Positions 53,309-64,000 of a DNA stretch of 64,000 bases are shown piece after piece. The DNA comes from Aurantimonas coralicida DSM 14790 (GTDB lineage: Bacteria > Pseudomonadota > Alphaproteobacteria > Rhizobiales > Rhizobiaceae). The stretch is from NCBI RefSeq assembly GCF_000421645.1, contig NZ_ATXK01000006.1:124001-188000 (forward strand), given 5' to 3'. Under the pieces are notes generated by a model. The model was not told the origin of the DNA, did not search any database, and worked only from the letters and a program-made list of their open reading frames with translations. Each line of letters opens with the position of its first letter. The first letter of the stretch is position 1. The position numbers and the translations under genes were made by a program.

Positions 53309-55384
53309 ATGACCAAGCTCAAAGTCGACGGCAGGGAAGTCGAGGTTCCGGATCACTACACGCTGTTGCAGGCGTGCGAGGAGGCCGGCGCCGAGATTCC
53401 GCGTTTCTGTTTCCACGAGCGGCTGTCGATCGCCGGCAACTGCCGCATGTGCCTCGTCGAGGTGAAGGGCGGACCGCCCAAGCCGGCGGCGTCCTGCGCC
53501 ATGGGCGTGCGCGATCTGCGCCCCGGACCCGAAGGCCAGCTTCCGGAAGTCTTCACGACCACGCCGATGGTCAAGAAGGCCCGCGAAGGCGTGATGGAAT
53601 TCCTGCTGATCAACCACCCGCTGGATTGCCCGATCTGCGACCAGGGCGGCGAGTGCGACCTGCAGGACCAGGCCATGGCCTATGGCGTCGACAGTTCGCG
53701 CTACCAGGAGAACAAGCGCGCCGTCGAGGACAAGTACATCGGCCCCCTGGTCAAGACGATCATGACGCGCTGCATCCACTGCACGCGCTGCGTCCGCTTC
53801 ACGACGGAAGTCGCTGGAATCTCTGAGCTTGGCCTGGTTGGCCGCGGCGAAGACGCCGAGATCACCACCTTCCTCGAGCAGGCGATGACCTCCGAGCTGC
53901 AGGGCAACGTCATCGACCTTTGCCCGGTCGGCGCGCTGACCTCGCGGCCCTACGCCTTCCAGGCGCGCCCGTGGGAGCTGTCCAAGACCGAGACCATCGA
54001 CGTCATGGACGCCGTCGGTTCCAACATCCGAGTCGACACCCGCGGCCGCGAAGTGATGCGTATTCTTCCGCGCATCAACGAGGAGATCAACGAGGAGTGG
54101 ATCTCCGACAAGACCCGCTTCATCTGGGATGGCCTGCGCACCCAGCGCCTCGACAAGCCCTATGTCCGCGAGAACGGTCGTCTGCGCCCCGCCAGCTGGC
54201 AGGAAGCCTTCGCCGCGATCAAGACGAAGGTCGACGGTGCTGCCGCTGACCGCATCGGCGCCATCGCCGGCGATCTGGCCGCGGTGGAAGAGATGTGGGC
54301 GCTCAAGCGCCTGATGTCTGAGCTCGGCTCGACCAGCGTCGATTGCCGCCAGGACGGGGCCAAGCTCGATCCGGCGGACGGTCGGGCCTCCTATCTCTTC
54401 AACACCACCATCGCCGGCATCGAGGATGCCGACGCGCTGCTGATCGTCGGCTCCAATCCGCGCTTCGAGGCGTCGGTGCTGAATGCCCGCATCCGCAAGC
54501 GCTGGCGCATGGGCGGTTTCCCGATCGGCGTTGTCGGCGAGAATGTCGATCTGCGCTATGACTACACCTATCTGGGCGCCGGCGCCGAGACGCTGTCGAA
54601 CCTCGAAGGCGCCAGCCAGGGCTTCTTCGACGCGCTGAAGAATGCCGAACGTCCGATGATCATCGTGGGTCAGGGCGCGCTTGCCGGCGACAACGGCGCC
54701 GAGCTGCTGGCCTCGCTCGCGGCCCTGTCGCGCGAAATCGGTGCGGTCACCGATGGCTGGAACGGCTTCAACGTGCTGCACTCGGCAGCCTCGCGCGTCG
54801 GCGGCCTCGACATCGGCTTCGTGCCGGGGGAGGGCGGTCGCAACGTCGCCGAGATGACGAACGGAGCGGTCGACGTCCTGTTCAATCTCGGTGCCGACGA
54901 GGTCGAGATCGCGCCGGGCGCCTTCGTCGTCTATATCGGCACCCATGGCGACCGCGGCGCCCATCGTGCCGACGTCATCCTGCCGGGCGCCGCCTATACG
55001 GAGAAGTCGGGCACCTGGGTCAATGTCGAGGGCCGTGCCCAGACCGGCAGCCGCCCCGGCTTCCCGCCGGGCGACGCCCGCGAGGACTGGGCGATCATCC
55101 GCGCGCTGTCGGCGGTTCTCGGCCATACGCTCGGCTTCGATTCCCTCGGCGCATTGCGCAGCGAGATCTACCAGTCGCATCCCTGGATGCGGACCGACCG
55201 GGTCGAGCCGGCGGATGCGGCGGCCATCACCCGTCTGGCCGACCGTGCCGGAACGCTGAACGGTGGCAGCTTCGCCTCCAATATCGGCGACTTCTACCTG
55301 ACGAACCCCATCGCCCGTGCGTCGAAGGTCATGGCCGAGTGCTCGCAGCTCGCCAAGGCCGAGCATCTGGAAGCAGCGGAATAA
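53309..55384 (+). CDS. nuoG: NADH-quinone oxidoreductase subunit G
   Basis: 691 residues from the ATG at 53309. N-terminal [2Fe-2S] domain with [15 protein letters not shown], then [12 protein letters not shown] and [13 protein letters not shown] for the [4Fe-4S] clusters. The rest is the molybdopterin-oxidoreductase-like domain without active-site metal, as in mitochondrial 75-kDa subunits. It relays electrons from NuoF/E to NuoI. Only 13 bases separate it from nuoF. Confidence 0.97.
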   Translation: MTKLKVDGREVEVPDHYTLLQACEEAGAEIPRFCFHERLSIAGNCRMCLVEVKGGPPKPAASCAMGVRDLRPGPEGQLPEVFTTTPMVKKAREGVMEFLLINHPLDCPICDQGGECDLQDQAMAYGVDSSRYQENKRAVEDKYIGPLVKTIMTRCIHCTRCVRFTTEVAGISELGLVGRGEDAEITTFLEQAMTSELQGNVIDLCPVGALTSRPYAFQARPWELSKTETIDVMDAVGSNIRVDTRGREVMRILPRINEEINEEWISDKTRFIWDGLRTQRLDKPYVRENGRLRPASWQEAFAAIKTKVDGAAADRIGAIAGDLAAVEEMWALKRLMSELGSTSVDCRQDGAKLDPADGRASYLFNTTIAGIEDADALLIVGSNPRFEASVLNARIRKRWRMGGFPIGVVGENVDLRYDYTYLGAGAETLSNLEGASQGFFDALKNAERPMIIVGQGALAGDNGAELLASLAALSREIGAVTDGWNGFNVLHSAASRVGGLDIGFVPGEGGRNVAEMTNGAVDVLFNLGADEVEIAPGAFVVYIGTHGDRGAHRADVILPGAAYTEKSGTWVNVEGRAQTGSRPGFPPGDAREDWAIIRALSAVLGHTLGFDSLGALRSEIYQSHPWMRTDRVEPADAAAITRLADRAGTLNGGSFASNIGDFYLTNPIARASKVMAECSQLAKAEHLEAAE

Positions 55385-55396
55385 GGACGGCTGGCA

Positions 55397-56452
55397 GTGG
55401 CTGATTTCACCTCCCTCTATCTCTGGCCGGGCCTGATCATTCTCGGGCAGAGCCTCCTGTTCCTGGTCGTTCTGCTGGTGCTGGTGGCCTACATCCTCCT
55501 GGCCGACCGCAAGATCTGGGCGGCGGTGCAGATGCGCCGCGGACCCAACGTCGTCGGTCCCTGGGGTCTGTTCCAGTCCTTCGCCGATCTCCTGAAGTTC
55601 GTCCTCAAGGAGCCGGTCGTTCCGGCCAGCTCCGACAAGATCGTCTTCCTGCTCGCGCCGCTGGTCGCGGTGACGCTGGCCCTAGCGACCTTCGCGGTGG
55701 TGCCGGTCGCCGACGGCTGGGTGATCGCCGACATCAATATCGGCATCCTCTACGTCTTCGCGATCTCCTCGCTCGAGGTCTATGGCGTGATCATGGGCGG
55801 ATGGGCGTCGAACTCGAAATACGCCTTCCTCGGCGCGCTCCGCTCGGCGGCGCAGATGGTCTCCTACGAGGTCTCCATCGGCTTCGTCATCGTCACCGTG
55901 CTGCTGTGCGTCGGCTCGCTGAACCTCACCGACATCGTGCTGGCCCAGCAGACCGGCCTCGGCACCATGATCGGCCTGCCCAACACCTTCCTCGACTGGC
56001 ACTGGCTCGGGCTGTTCCCGATGTTCGTGATCTTCTTCATCTCGGCCTTGGCCGAGACGAACCGGCCGCCCTTCGATCTGCCGGAAGCCGAATCCGAACT
56101 CGTCGCCGGCTTCATGGTCGAGTACGGCTCCACCCCGTACATGATGTTCATGCTCGGCGAATATGCGGCCATCACCCTGATGTGCTGCCTGATGACCATC
56201 CTGTTCATGGGTGGCTGGCTGCCGCCGGCAAACTTCGCGCCCTTTACCTGGGTGCCGGGCGTCGTCTGGTTCCTCGCCAAGGTCGCGCTGGCCTTCTTCA
56301 TGTTCGCCATGGTCAAGGCCTTCGTGCCGCGCTACCGCTACGATCAGCTCATGCGTCTGGGCTGGAAGGTCTTCCTGCCGATCTCGCTGGGCATGGTGGT
56401 GCTGGTCGCCTTCGTGCTGCAGGTGATGGGCTGGGGCGCGGCGGCCGTATGA
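55397..56452 (+). CDS. nuoH: NADH-quinone oxidoreductase subunit H
   Basis: 351 residues with about eight membrane helices; starts with GTG, with AAGGA upstream. [22 protein letters not shown] and [20 protein letters not shown] mark the quinone-chamber loops of the ND1 family. It anchors the peripheral arm. Its stop overlaps the ATG of the next small membrane gene (ATGA). Confidence 0.97.
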   Translation: MADFTSLYLWPGLIILGQSLLFLVVLLVLVAYILLADRKIWAAVQMRRGPNVVGPWGLFQSFADLLKFVLKEPVVPASSDKIVFLLAPLVAVTLALATFAVVPVADGWVIADINIGILYVFAISSLEVYGVIMGGWASNSKYAFLGALRSAAQMVSYEVSIGFVIVTVLLCVGSLNLTDIVLAQQTGLGTMIGLPNTFLDWHWLGLFPMFVIFFISALAETNRPPFDLPEAESELVAGFMVEYGSTPYMMFMLGEYAAITLMCCLMTILFMGGWLPPANFAPFTWVPGVVWFLAKVALAFFMFAMVKAFVPRYRYDQLMRLGWKVFLPISLGMVVLVAFVLQVMGWGAAAV

Positions 56453-56670
56453 TGGAGCCCGCGCTCATCGGTGCGCTGGCCGGACTGGTGCTGGGGATCG
56501 TCGATTTCATGATCCTCGGCTATGTCCGCAACCGCCGGGACCGCCCGCATGGCGGGGAGGGGGACCCCGCGGGTCTCGCCCTCAACGTCGCGCGCTATTC
56601 GCAGCTTGTTCTGTTTCCGGTCGTCGGCTGGTTCGCCGCGCCGATCATCGCCTCGAATCTGGGAGGCTAG
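56449..56670 (+). CDS. Small two-helix membrane protein between nuoH and nuoI
   Basis: 73 residues from the ATG at 56449 that overlaps the nuoH stop (ATGA); a second ATG follows at 56452. Two hydrophobic segments, [20 protein letters not shown] and [17 protein letters not shown], are joined by a charged Arg/Gly/Asp loop. It ends six bases before nuoI. I do not recognise it as a known Complex I accessory subunit, but the tight coupling on both sides indicates co-expression and possibly assembly with the complex. Confidence 0.75.
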   Translation: MMEPALIGALAGLVLGIVDFMILGYVRNRRDRPHGGEGDPAGLALNVARYSQLVLFPVVGWFAAPIIASNLGG

Positions 56671-56676
56671 AGCCTT

Positions 56677-57168
56677 ATGAGTGCCATTGCACAGACCGTC
56701 CGGTCGCTGTTCCTCATCGAATTCGTCAAGGCCATGGGCCTGTCGATGCGGTACTTCTTCGCGCCGAAGGCGACGGTGAACTACCCCTTCGAGAAGAATC
56801 CGCAGAGCCCGCGCTTCCGCGGCGAGCATGCCCTTCGCCGTTATCCCAACGGCCAGGAGCGCTGCATCGCCTGCAAGCTGTGCGAGGCGATCTGTCCGGC
56901 CCAGGCGATCACCATCGAGGCCGGCCCGCGCCGCAACGACGGCACCCGCCGCACGGTGCGTTACGACCTCGACATGGTGAAGTGCATCTATTGCGGCTTC
57001 TGCCAGGAAGCCTGCCCGGTCGACGCCATCGTCGAGGGGCCGAATTTCGAGTTCTCCACGGAGACCCGCGAGGAACTCTACTACGACAAGCAGAAACTGC
57101 TCGATAACGGCGATCGCTGGGAGCGCGAGATCGCGCGCAACATTGCGCTCGACGCGCCTTACCGGTAA
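56677..57168 (+). CDS. nuoI: NADH-quinone oxidoreductase subunit I
   Basis: 163 residues. Two [4Fe-4S] motifs: [16 protein letters not shown] and [16 protein letters not shown], holding N6a and N6b. The N-terminal helix [13 protein letters not shown] lies along the membrane. It carries electrons from NuoG to NuoB. A 139-bp non-coding gap follows before nuoJ. Confidence 0.98.
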   Translation: MSAIAQTVRSLFLIEFVKAMGLSMRYFFAPKATVNYPFEKNPQSPRFRGEHALRRYPNGQERCIACKLCEAICPAQAITIEAGPRRNDGTRRTVRYDLDMVKCIYCGFCQEACPVDAIVEGPNFEFSTETREELYYDKQKLLDNGDRWEREIARNIALDAPYR

Positions 57169-57307
57169 TCGGGCGCAGAGTTTTCGGCGGCTGAGAATCG
57201 CCGGTTCCGCTGCTTCGTAAGAGCGCCGGACCGGTCTTCGACATGACGTTCAGGGCAGGCACGCGGCACCTTCGGCCGCCGTGTCCGCCAGCAAAAGGAG
57301 CCCGAGG

Positions 57308-57925
57308 ATGCTGGGCCTTCAGGCAGTCTTCTTCTATCTGTTTGCGCTGGTCGCCGTCGGCTCGGGCCTGATGGTCGTGCTGGCGCGCAACCCCGTGCAT
57401 TCGGTGCTGTTCCTGATCCTCACCTTCGTGGCGGCGGCGGGGCTCTTCCTTCTGGCCGGCGCCGAGTTCCTCGCGCTGATCCTGATCGTCGTCTATGTCG
57501 GCGCCGTGGCGATCCTCTTCCTCTTCGTCGTCATGATGCTCGACATCGACTTCGGACGGGTGAAGCGGGACACGCTGAAATACGCCCCGATCGGCGTGAT
57601 CATCGGCGTCGTGCTTCTGGCCGAACTGGTCATCGCCGCCACCGGCAATTACTACGACCCACAGATGGCGCTGGCGACGTCCATGCCGATCCCGCCGCTT
57701 GAGGAAGTTTCCAACATCGAGGCGCTCGGCAGCGTCCTCTACACCCGCTACATCCTGTTCTTCCAGCTGGCCGGCCTGATCCTCTTCGTCGCCATGGTCG
57801 GAGCGATCGTCCTGACGCTGCGCCACAAGGAAGGCCTGAAGCGCCAGTCGATCCCGCAGCAGGTGGGGCGCACGCCCGCGACCGCGGTGGAGATCCGCAA
57901 GGTCGAGAGCGGCAAGGGCATCTGA
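57308..57925 (+). CDS. nuoJ: NADH-quinone oxidoreductase subunit J
   Basis: 205 residues from the ATG at 57308 (AAAAGGAG upstream). Five membrane helices, with [22 protein letters not shown] as the ND6-type helix bearing the pi-bulge Tyr-Val-Gly-Ala motif. The C-terminal 30 residues are soluble. Proton-coupling membrane subunit. Confidence 0.96.
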   Translation: MLGLQAVFFYLFALVAVGSGLMVVLARNPVHSVLFLILTFVAAAGLFLLAGAEFLALILIVVYVGAVAILFLFVVMMLDIDFGRVKRDTLKYAPIGVIIGVVLLAELVIAATGNYYDPQMALATSMPIPPLEEVSNIEALGSVLYTRYILFFQLAGLILFVAMVGAIVLTLRHKEGLKRQSIPQQVGRTPATAVEIRKVESGKGI

Positions 57926-57945
57926 GAGCGAAAGGAACGGATACG

Positions 57946-58254
57946 ATGGAAGTCGGTCTCGGACACTACCTTACCGTCGGGGCGATCCTGTTCGTCACGG
58001 GCGTCTTCGGCATCTTCATGAACCGGAAGAACATCATCACGATCCTCATGTCGGTCGAGCTGATCCTTCTGGCCGTGAACATCAATTTCGTGGCCTTCTC
58101 GGCCTTCCTGAACGACCTTGTCGGCCAGATCTTCGCGCTCTTCGTGCTGACGGTCGCGGCTGCCGAGGCGGCGATCGGCCTGGCCATCCTGGTGGTCTTC
58201 TTCCGCAATCGCGGCTCCATCGCCGTCGACGACGTCAACACGATGAAAGGCTGA
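57946..58254 (+). CDS. nuoK: NADH-quinone oxidoreductase subunit K
   Basis: 102 residues, three membrane helices. [23 protein letters not shown] contains the conserved Glu in the second helix, and [21 protein letters not shown] the second Glu. Antiporter-like coupling subunit (ND4L type). Starts 20 bases after nuoJ; nuoL follows six bases later. Confidence 0.97.
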   Translation: MEVGLGHYLTVGAILFVTGVFGIFMNRKNIITILMSVELILLAVNINFVAFSAFLNDLVGQIFALFVLTVAAAEAAIGLAILVVFFRNRGSIAVDDVNTMKG

Positions 58255-58260
58255 TCGGGC

Positions 58261-60249
58261 GTGTATCAGACCATCGTTCTCCTGCCGCTCGCCGGCTTCC
58301 TGATCGCCGGCCTGTTCGGCAATGCGATCGGCGCCAAGGCGTCCGAATATACGACTTCGGCCTTCCTGGTGGCTGCCGCGGTCCTGTCGTGGATCGCCTT
58401 CATCAGCTTCGGCTTCGGCGAGTCCGAGACCCTGCGCATCACGCTGTTCCAGTGGATGCAGTCGGGCGGACTGGACGTCTCGTGGTCGCTGCGCATCGAC
58501 CGGCTGACGCTGGTCATGCTGGTCGTCGTGAACACGGTCTCGTCGCTGGTCCACATCTATTCGATCGGCTACATGCACCACGACCCGCATCGGCCGCGCT
58601 TCTTCGCCTATCTGTCGCTGTTCACCTTCGCCATGCTGATGCTGGTGACCTCGAACAACCTCGTCCAGATGTTCTTCGGCTGGGAGGGCGTCGGCCTGGC
58701 GTCCTATCTGCTGATCGGTTTCTGGTACAAGAAGCCGTCGGCCAACGCCGCCGCCATGAAGGCTTTCATCGTCAACCGCGTCGGTGACTTCGGCTTCATC
58801 CTCGGCATCTTCGGCGTCTTCGTGCTGTTCGGCTCGGTCAATTTCGACACCATCTTCGCCGGCGCCGCCGATCTCGCCGGCCAGATGGGCGGGGAGGGCG
58901 CAGAGGCCGCTGCCGGTGCCGGTGCGCCGGTCCTGAACTTCGCCGGATATGCGCTGCCCATGGCGGGCGCGCTGACCGCCGTCTGCCTGCTCCTGTTCCT
59001 AGGCGCGATGGGCAAGTCGGCCCAGCTCGGCCTCCACACCTGGCTGCCGGACGCCATGGAAGGCCCGACCCCGGTCTCGGCGCTCATTCACGCGGCGACC
59101 ATGGTCACCGCCGGCGTCTTCATGCTGGCCCGCATGTCGCCGATCTTCGAGCTCAGCCACACCGCTCTGACCGTCGTGACCTTCGTCGGCGCCACCACCG
59201 CGCTGTTCGCGGCGACCGTCGGTCTCGTCCAGAACGACATCAAGCGCGTCATCGCCTATTCGACCTGTTCGCAGCTCGGCTACATGTTCGTCGCACTCGG
59301 CGTCGGCGCCTATGGCGTGGCGATCTTCCACCTGTTCACCCACGCCTTCTTCAAGGCACTGCTGTTCCTGGGCGCTGGCTCGGTGATCCACTCGGTCTCG
59401 GACGAGCAGGACATGCGGCGCATGGGCGGGCTGCGCAAGCACATCCCGGTCACCTATTGGACCATGGTCATCGGCACGCTGGCCCTGACCGGTTTCCCGT
59501 TCACCGCCGGCTATTTCTCCAAGGACGCGGTCATCGAGGCGGCGTTCGTCGGGCACAATTCCTTCGCCATGTATGGCTGGGGCCTGACGGTGATCTCGGC
59601 GCTGCTGACCAGCTTCTATTCCTGGCGCCTGATCTTCCTGACCTTCCACGGCAAGCCGCGCGCCTCGGCCGACGTCATGCACCATGTGCATGAATCGCCG
59701 ATGGTCATGCTGGTGCCGCTGCTGATCCTGTCGGTGGGCGCGCTGTTCGCGGGTATCGTCTTCGAAGGCTTCTTCGTCGGTCACGAATATGCCGAGTTCT
59801 GGGGCGCCTCGCTGTTCACCGGCCCGGACAACCACGTGCTGCACGATCTGCACGAGGTGGCCTTCGGGATCGCGATCATCCCGACGGTGATGATGGCGCT
59901 GGGCTTTGCCATCGCCTGGGCCTTCTACATCCGCAACCCGGCGCTGCCGGGGCAGGTGGCTGCCCGCCATCGCGGCCTGTACCAGTTCTTCCTGAACAAG
60001 TGGTACTTCGACGAGCTGTACGACTTCCTCTTCGTCCGCCCGGCCAAGGCGATCGGCACCTTCCTCTGGAAGACCGGTGACGGCAGGGTGATCGACGGGC
60101 TCGGCCCGGACGGCATCTCCGCCCGCGTCGTGGACGTCACCAACCGCGTTGTCCGGCTGCAGACCGGTTACCTCTATCACTATGCCTTTGCGATGCTGAT
60201 CGGCGTCGCGGCGCTGGTCACCTGGATGATGCTCGGGGGCGTGAACTGA
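58261..60249 (+). CDS. nuoL: NADH-quinone oxidoreductase subunit L
   Basis: 662 residues, GTG start. The antiporter domain shows [19 protein letters not shown] with the ion-pair Glu, [33 protein letters not shown] with the proton-channel Lys and the conserved WLPDAM loop, and the long C-terminal lateral helix region. Distal proton pump of the membrane arm. Stop overlaps the nuoM start (TGATG). Confidence 0.98.
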   Translation: MYQTIVLLPLAGFLIAGLFGNAIGAKASEYTTSAFLVAAAVLSWIAFISFGFGESETLRITLFQWMQSGGLDVSWSLRIDRLTLVMLVVVNTVSSLVHIYSIGYMHHDPHRPRFFAYLSLFTFAMLMLVTSNNLVQMFFGWEGVGLASYLLIGFWYKKPSANAAAMKAFIVNRVGDFGFILGIFGVFVLFGSVNFDTIFAGAADLAGQMGGEGAEAAAGAGAPVLNFAGYALPMAGALTAVCLLLFLGAMGKSAQLGLHTWLPDAMEGPTPVSALIHAATMVTAGVFMLARMSPIFELSHTALTVVTFVGATTALFAATVGLVQNDIKRVIAYSTCSQLGYMFVALGVGAYGVAIFHLFTHAFFKALLFLGAGSVIHSVSDEQDMRRMGGLRKHIPVTYWTMVIGTLALTGFPFTAGYFSKDAVIEAAFVGHNSFAMYGWGLTVISALLTSFYSWRLIFLTFHGKPRASADVMHHVHESPMVMLVPLLILSVGALFAGIVFEGFFVGHEYAEFWGASLFTGPDNHVLHDLHEVAFGIAIIPTVMMALGFAIAWAFYIRNPALPGQVAARHRGLYQFFLNKWYFDELYDFLFVRPAKAIGTFLWKTGDGRVIDGLGPDGISARVVDVTNRVVRLQTGYLYHYAFAMLIGVAALVTWMMLGGVN

Positions 60250-61757
60250 TGACCGAATGGCCGATCCTCTCGACCGTCACCTTCCTGCCGCTGGTCGGGG
60301 CTCTGCTCATCCTGTTCATCCGGGACGACAGCGAGCTCGCGCGCCGCAACATTCGTAATGTCGCGCTGCTGACGACGCTGTTCACCTTCGTCGTCTCGCT
60401 GTGGATCTGGATCGATTTCGACAACAGCGACGCCGGCTTCCAGATGGTCGAGCGCCTCGACTGGCTTGGCGGCGGCATCACCTATCACATGGGTGTCGAC
60501 GGCATCTCCATGCTGTTCGTCATCCTGACGACCTTCCTCATGCCCTTCTGCATTCTCGCCAGCTTCGAGTCCGTGCAGACCCGCGTGAAGGAATACATGA
60601 TCGCCTTCCTGGTGCTGGAAACGCTGGTCGTCGGCGTGTTCTGCGCCCTGGATATCGTGCTGTTCTACATCTTCTTCGAAGGTGGCCTGATCCCGATGTT
60701 CCTGATCATCGGCGTGTGGGGCGGCAAGCGGCGCATCTACGCCAGCTACAAGTTCTTCCTCTACACCTTCCTCGGCTCGGTGCTGATGCTCGTCGCCATC
60801 ATGGCGATGTTCTGGACCGCGGGAACGAGCTCGATCCCCGAGCTTCTGGCCTACGATTTCCCGGCTTCGATGCAGACCTGGCTGTGGTTCGCCTTCTTCG
60901 CCAGCTTCGCGGTGAAGATGCCGATGTGGCCGGTGCACACCTGGCTGCCCGACGCCCATGTCGAGGCGCCGACCGCCGGCTCCGTCATCCTGGCGGGCAT
61001 CCTCCTGAAGCTCGGCGGCTACGGCTTCCTGCGCTTCTCCTTGCCGATGTTCCCGCTGGCCTCGGCCGAGTTCGCGCCGCTGGTCTTCACCCTGTCGGTC
61101 GTGGCGATCATCTACACCTCGCTGGTCGCGCTGATGCAGCAGGACATCAAGAAGCTGATTGCCTATTCCTCCGTCGCCCATATGGGCTTCGTGACCATGG
61201 GCATCTTCGCCGCCAACCAGCAGGGCGTCGAAGGCGCGATCTTCCAGATGCTGTCCCACGGCCTCGTGTCGGGCGCGCTGTTCCTGTGCGTCGGCGTCGT
61301 CTACGACCGCATGCACACCCGCGAAATCGCCGCCTATGGCGGTCTGGTGAACCGCATGCCGCATTACGCCGCCGCGATGCTGATCTTCACCATGGCCAAT
61401 GTCGGCCTGCCGGGCACGTCGGGCTTCGTCGGCGAGTTCCTGACTCTCATCGGCGTCTTCCAGGTCAACAGCTGGGTGGCGATCTTCGCCGCGACGGGCG
61501 TCATCCTGTCGGCAGCCTATGCGCTGTGGCTTTATCGCCGCGTCGTCTTCGGCGCGCTGGAGAAGGAGAGCCTGCGGTCGATCCTCGACCTGTCGGGCCG
61601 CGAGAAGATCCTGCTCTACCCACTGATCGTGCTGGTCATCTTCTTCGGCGTCTATCCGATGCCGGTCTTCGACGTGACCGCCGCCTCCGTGGAATCCATG
61701 GTCAACCGCTACACCGCAGCCATCGAGGCGGCCTCCTCGGTCGCTCTGGCACAATAA
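60249..61757 (+). CDS. nuoM: NADH-quinone oxidoreductase subunit M
   Basis: 502 residues, about fourteen membrane helices. [20 protein letters not shown] holds the conserved Glu, and [39 protein letters not shown] holds the Lys and WLPDAH motif of ND4-type pumps. It is one of three antiporter-like subunits. nuoN follows 18 bases later. Confidence 0.98.
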   Translation: MTEWPILSTVTFLPLVGALLILFIRDDSELARRNIRNVALLTTLFTFVVSLWIWIDFDNSDAGFQMVERLDWLGGGITYHMGVDGISMLFVILTTFLMPFCILASFESVQTRVKEYMIAFLVLETLVVGVFCALDIVLFYIFFEGGLIPMFLIIGVWGGKRRIYASYKFFLYTFLGSVLMLVAIMAMFWTAGTSSIPELLAYDFPASMQTWLWFAFFASFAVKMPMWPVHTWLPDAHVEAPTAGSVILAGILLKLGGYGFLRFSLPMFPLASAEFAPLVFTLSVVAIIYTSLVALMQQDIKKLIAYSSVAHMGFVTMGIFAANQQGVEGAIFQMLSHGLVSGALFLCVGVVYDRMHTREIAAYGGLVNRMPHYAAAMLIFTMANVGLPGTSGFVGEFLTLIGVFQVNSWVAIFAATGVILSAAYALWLYRRVVFGALEKESLRSILDLSGREKILLYPLIVLVIFFGVYPMPVFDVTAASVESMVNRYTAAIEAASSVALAQ

Positions 61758-61775
61758 GCTCGGGATCGCACGCCA

Positions 61776-63221
61776 ATGTATTCGAACATGCTCGCATCGA
61801 GCCTTCCGATCATCGGTCCCGAGTTGATCCTTGCGGTCGGCTCGATGATCCTCCTGATGATCGGCGTCTTTCTGGGCGAGAAGAGCGCGCAGACGGTCAC
61901 CGGCCTGTCGGTGGCGCTGATCATCATTGCCGGGCTGTGGATGGTGTTCGTCACGCCCTATGGCGTGGCCTTCGGCGGTTCCTTCGTCCTCGACCCGTTC
62001 GCCGGCTTCATGAAGGTGCTGGTGCTGATCGGTGCGGCGGCGGCCGTCATCATGTCGGTCGGCTACGCCGAGAGCGAGCGCTTCAACCGCTTCGAGTTCC
62101 CGGTTCTCGTGCTGCTGTCGACCACCGGCATGATGGTCATGGTCTCCTCAGGCGACATGATCGCGCTGTATCTCGGTCTCGAGCTGCAGTCGCTGTCGAT
62201 CTACGTCCTCGCCGCCATCAACCGTGATTCGGTCCGCTCGACCGAAGCCGGCCTGAAATACTTCGTCCTCGGCGCGCTGTCTTCGGGCATGCTGCTCTAC
62301 GGCGCGTCGCTGGTCTACGGCTTCACCGGCCAGATCGAATACACCGCCATCGCCGAGGTGGTCGCCACCAGCGAACGTTCGATCGGCATCGTCGTCGGCC
62401 TCGTCTTCGTCCTGTGCGGCCTCGCCTTCAAGATCTCCGCCGTGCCGTTCCACATGTGGACGCCGGACGTCTACGAGGGCGCGCCGACGCCGATCACGGC
62501 CTTCCTGGCCGGCGCGCCGAAGGTCGCGGCGATCGCGCTGATTACCCGCTTCACGGTGCAGGGCTTCGAGCCGCTGGCGGTCGACTGGCAGCAGGTCATC
62601 ATCTTCATCTCGATCGCCTCGATGGCGCTCGGTGCCTTCGCCGCCATCGGCCAGCGCAACATCAAGCGGCTGATGGCCTATTCCTCGATCGGCCATATGG
62701 GCTTCGCGCTTGTCGGCCTCGCCGCCGCCAATTTCTCCGGCGTGCGCGGCGTCCTCCTCTACATGGCGATCTATCTCGCCATGACCCTCGGCACCTTCGC
62801 CGTCATCCTCGCCATGCGCCGCAAGGATGGGGTGGTCGAGGAGATCGACGATCTCGCCGGCCTGTCGAAGACCAACCCGATCATGGCGCTGATGCTGACC
62901 ATGCTGATGCTGTCGCTGGCGGGCCTGCCGCCGCTGGCGGGCTTCTTCGCCAAGTACTTCGTGTTCATGGCGGCGGTGCAGGCCGGGCTCTACGGCCTCG
63001 CGGTGATCGGCGTTCTCGCCAGTGTCGTCGGCCTGTTCTACTACCTGCGCATCGTCAAGGTGATGTGGTTCGACGACCAGCCGTCCAGCGAGTTCGTGCC
63101 CATGGCCACCGAGCTGCGGGTGGTGCTGGGCGCTGCCGCGTTGTTCATCTTCCCGGTCTATCTCCTTGTCGGCGGCCCGATCTTCGCGGCGGCGGAGGCG
63201 GCGGCCCGGACCTTCTTCTGA
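61776..63221 (+). CDS. nuoN: NADH-quinone oxidoreductase subunit N
   Basis: 481 residues, about fourteen membrane helices. [16 protein letters not shown] holds the conserved Glu, and [22 protein letters not shown] the channel Lys and the MWTPDVYEG signature of ND2-type pumps; [19 protein letters not shown] is the central Lys region. Last nuo gene. birA starts two bases beyond the stop. Confidence 0.98.
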   Translation: MYSNMLASSLPIIGPELILAVGSMILLMIGVFLGEKSAQTVTGLSVALIIIAGLWMVFVTPYGVAFGGSFVLDPFAGFMKVLVLIGAAAAVIMSVGYAESERFNRFEFPVLVLLSTTGMMVMVSSGDMIALYLGLELQSLSIYVLAAINRDSVRSTEAGLKYFVLGALSSGMLLYGASLVYGFTGQIEYTAIAEVVATSERSIGIVVGLVFVLCGLAFKISAVPFHMWTPDVYEGAPTPITAFLAGAPKVAAIALITRFTVQGFEPLAVDWQQVIIFISIASMALGAFAAIGQRNIKRLMAYSSIGHMGFALVGLAAANFSGVRGVLLYMAIYLAMTLGTFAVILAMRRKDGVVEEIDDLAGLSKTNPIMALMLTMLMLSLAGLPPLAGFFAKYFVFMAAVQAGLYGLAVIGVLASVVGLFYYLRIVKVMWFDDQPSSEFVPMATELRVVLGAAALFIFPVYLLVGGPIFAAAEAAARTFF

Positions 63222-63223
63222 CG

Positions 63224-64000
63224 GTGGCCTTCGGCGCCTCGGCACGCCGGCGACGGCTGACACTGGGCGAGGTCTCGTCGACCAATACCGTCGCGCTCGA
63301 GGCTGCGCGCGCCGGTGATCCCGGACCCCTCTGGGTGACGGCCGAGCGGCAGTCGACCGGGCGCGGTCGCCGCGGTCGCAACTGGGTGTCGGAACGCGGC
63401 AATCTCTATGCGAGCTGGCTGCTGATCGACCCGGCGCCGCTGACGCATCTGTCGAACCTGCCTCTGGTGGCGTCGCTCGGTGTCCGCAACGGTCTGGCGC
63501 GGCTCGTGGCCGAAAGCGACACCGTTGCGGTCAAATGGCCGAACGACGTCCTCATCAAGGGTCGCAAGACGGTCGGCATCCTCTTGGAGAGTGAACGTCT
63601 GCCGGATGGCCGCATGGCGGTGGTCGTCGGCTGCGGCATCAACGTCGCCCATGTGCCCGACGACACGCCCTATCCGGTGACGAGCCTTGCGCTGGAAGGC
63701 GCGACGCACGATCTGGAGGCAGTGTTCGGCGCCGTGGCGGCCGAGATGGAGCGGGTGCTGGCGATCTTCGCCGGCGGACGCGGTTTCTCTGCGATACGCA
63801 ACGAATGGCTGGCCCATGCCGTTGGCGTCGGTCAGCCCTGCCGGGTCAATCTCGCCGACGCGGTCCTGACGGGACGGTTCGAGGCCCTCGACGAACACGG
63901 CCTCCTGTTGCTGCGGGACGCGGCCGGACGCGTGACCGCGGTTTCGGCTGGCGATCTGTTTTTTCTGGAGCGGGACGAGCGCGTGGCGCCGTCCGGCTCC
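63224..64000 (+). CDS. birA: Biotin-[acetyl-CoA-carboxylase] ligase BirA (3' end outside window)
   Basis: Opens with GTG at 63224, two bases after the nuoN stop, and stays open to the last base (259 codons). It lacks the DNA-binding N-terminus of E. coli BirA, so it is a ligase only. The catalytic signature is TGRGRRGRNWVS (biotinyl-AMP loop), followed by KWPNDVLIKGRKTVGILLE with the catalytic Lys and CGINV. The C-terminal SH3-like domain is seen at about 210-245. nuoN-birA is a common alphaproteobacterial order. It should biotinylate LiuD and acetyl-CoA carboxylase. Confidence 0.95.
   Translation, partial: MAFGASARRRRLTLGEVSSTNTVALEAARAGDPGPLWVTAERQSTGRGRRGRNWVSERGNLYASWLLIDPAPLTHLSNLPLVASLGVRNGLARLVAESDTVAVKWPNDVLIKGRKTVGILLESERLPDGRMAVVVGCGINVAHVPDDTPYPVTSLALEGATHDLEAVFGAVAAEMERVLAIFAGGRGFSAIRNEWLAHAVGVGQPCRVNLADAVLTGRFEALDEHGLLLLRDAAGRVTAVSAGDLFFLERDERVAPSGS

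Overview
The window is high-GC, gene-dense bacterial chromosome from an alphaproteobacterium, most likely of the order Hyphomicrobiales (Rhizobiales). The grounds are the gene content and order: a 14-subunit nuo operon with a long helix-hairpin-helix extension on NuoE and birA straight after nuoN, a Pseudaminobacter/Paracoccus-type sox cluster, and a eut/doe ectoine catabolic locus. The species cannot be named from this evidence. There is no insertion sequence, phage, CRISPR array or rRNA. The gene set suggests a salt-exposed, aerobic chemoorganotroph that can also oxidise thiosulfate.

Region 1 (1-13.6 kb). After the 3' end of an OmpR-type response regulator comes a complete ectoine/hydroxyectoine utilisation locus built as two divergent arms. 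The leftward arm is eutA-eutB-eutC-doeA-doeB. The rightward arm is teaA-teaB-teaC-teaD (a TRAP importer plus universal stress protein), then the Lrp/AsnC regulator doeX, the aldehyde dehydrogenase doeC and the transaminase doeD. Together they import the solute, open the ring, deacetylate to diaminobutyrate, transaminate and oxidise to aspartate. A strong terminator closes the right arm.

Region 2 (13.6-26.7 kb). A branched-chain amino-acid-type ABC transporter (livK-H-M-G-F, leftward) diverges from a leucine/isovalerate degradation operon (isovaleryl-CoA dehydrogenase, both methylcrotonyl-CoA carboxylase subunits, a GST-like protein, HMG-CoA lyase, methylglutaconyl-CoA hydratase). A 55-codon reading frame is coupled to the biotin-carboxylase subunit, and a strong dyad lies in the shared promoter region.

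Region 3 (26.7-30.3 kb). The zinc uptake regulon, znuA divergent from znuC-znuB-zur, has two probable Zur boxes between the arms and is followed by tRNA-Pro(CGG).

Region 4 (30.3-44.2 kb). A full sulfur-oxidation island: an exported metallo-beta-lactamase-fold protein, soxT-soxR-soxS (leftward), soxV-soxW, soxXYZABCD, two exported DsrE-family proteins and a second YeeE/YedE transporter. SoxR carries two cysteines with the spacing of persulfide-sensing repressors. A repeated ATACAT-N12-AT motif precedes three units of the island, including the flanking MBL and YeeE genes, and I propose it as the SoxR operator.

Region 5 (44.2-64 kb). An FAD-dependent 2-hydroxyglutarate-oxidase-like gene, tRNA-Val(TAC), tRNA-Asp(GTC), a small DUF551-like gene, then nuoABC-GFA-DEFGH-(73 aa membrane ORF)-IJKLMN and birA, which runs off the end. 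Complex I receives the NADH made by the catabolic modules, and BirA is the enzyme expected to biotinylate the carboxylase of region 2.
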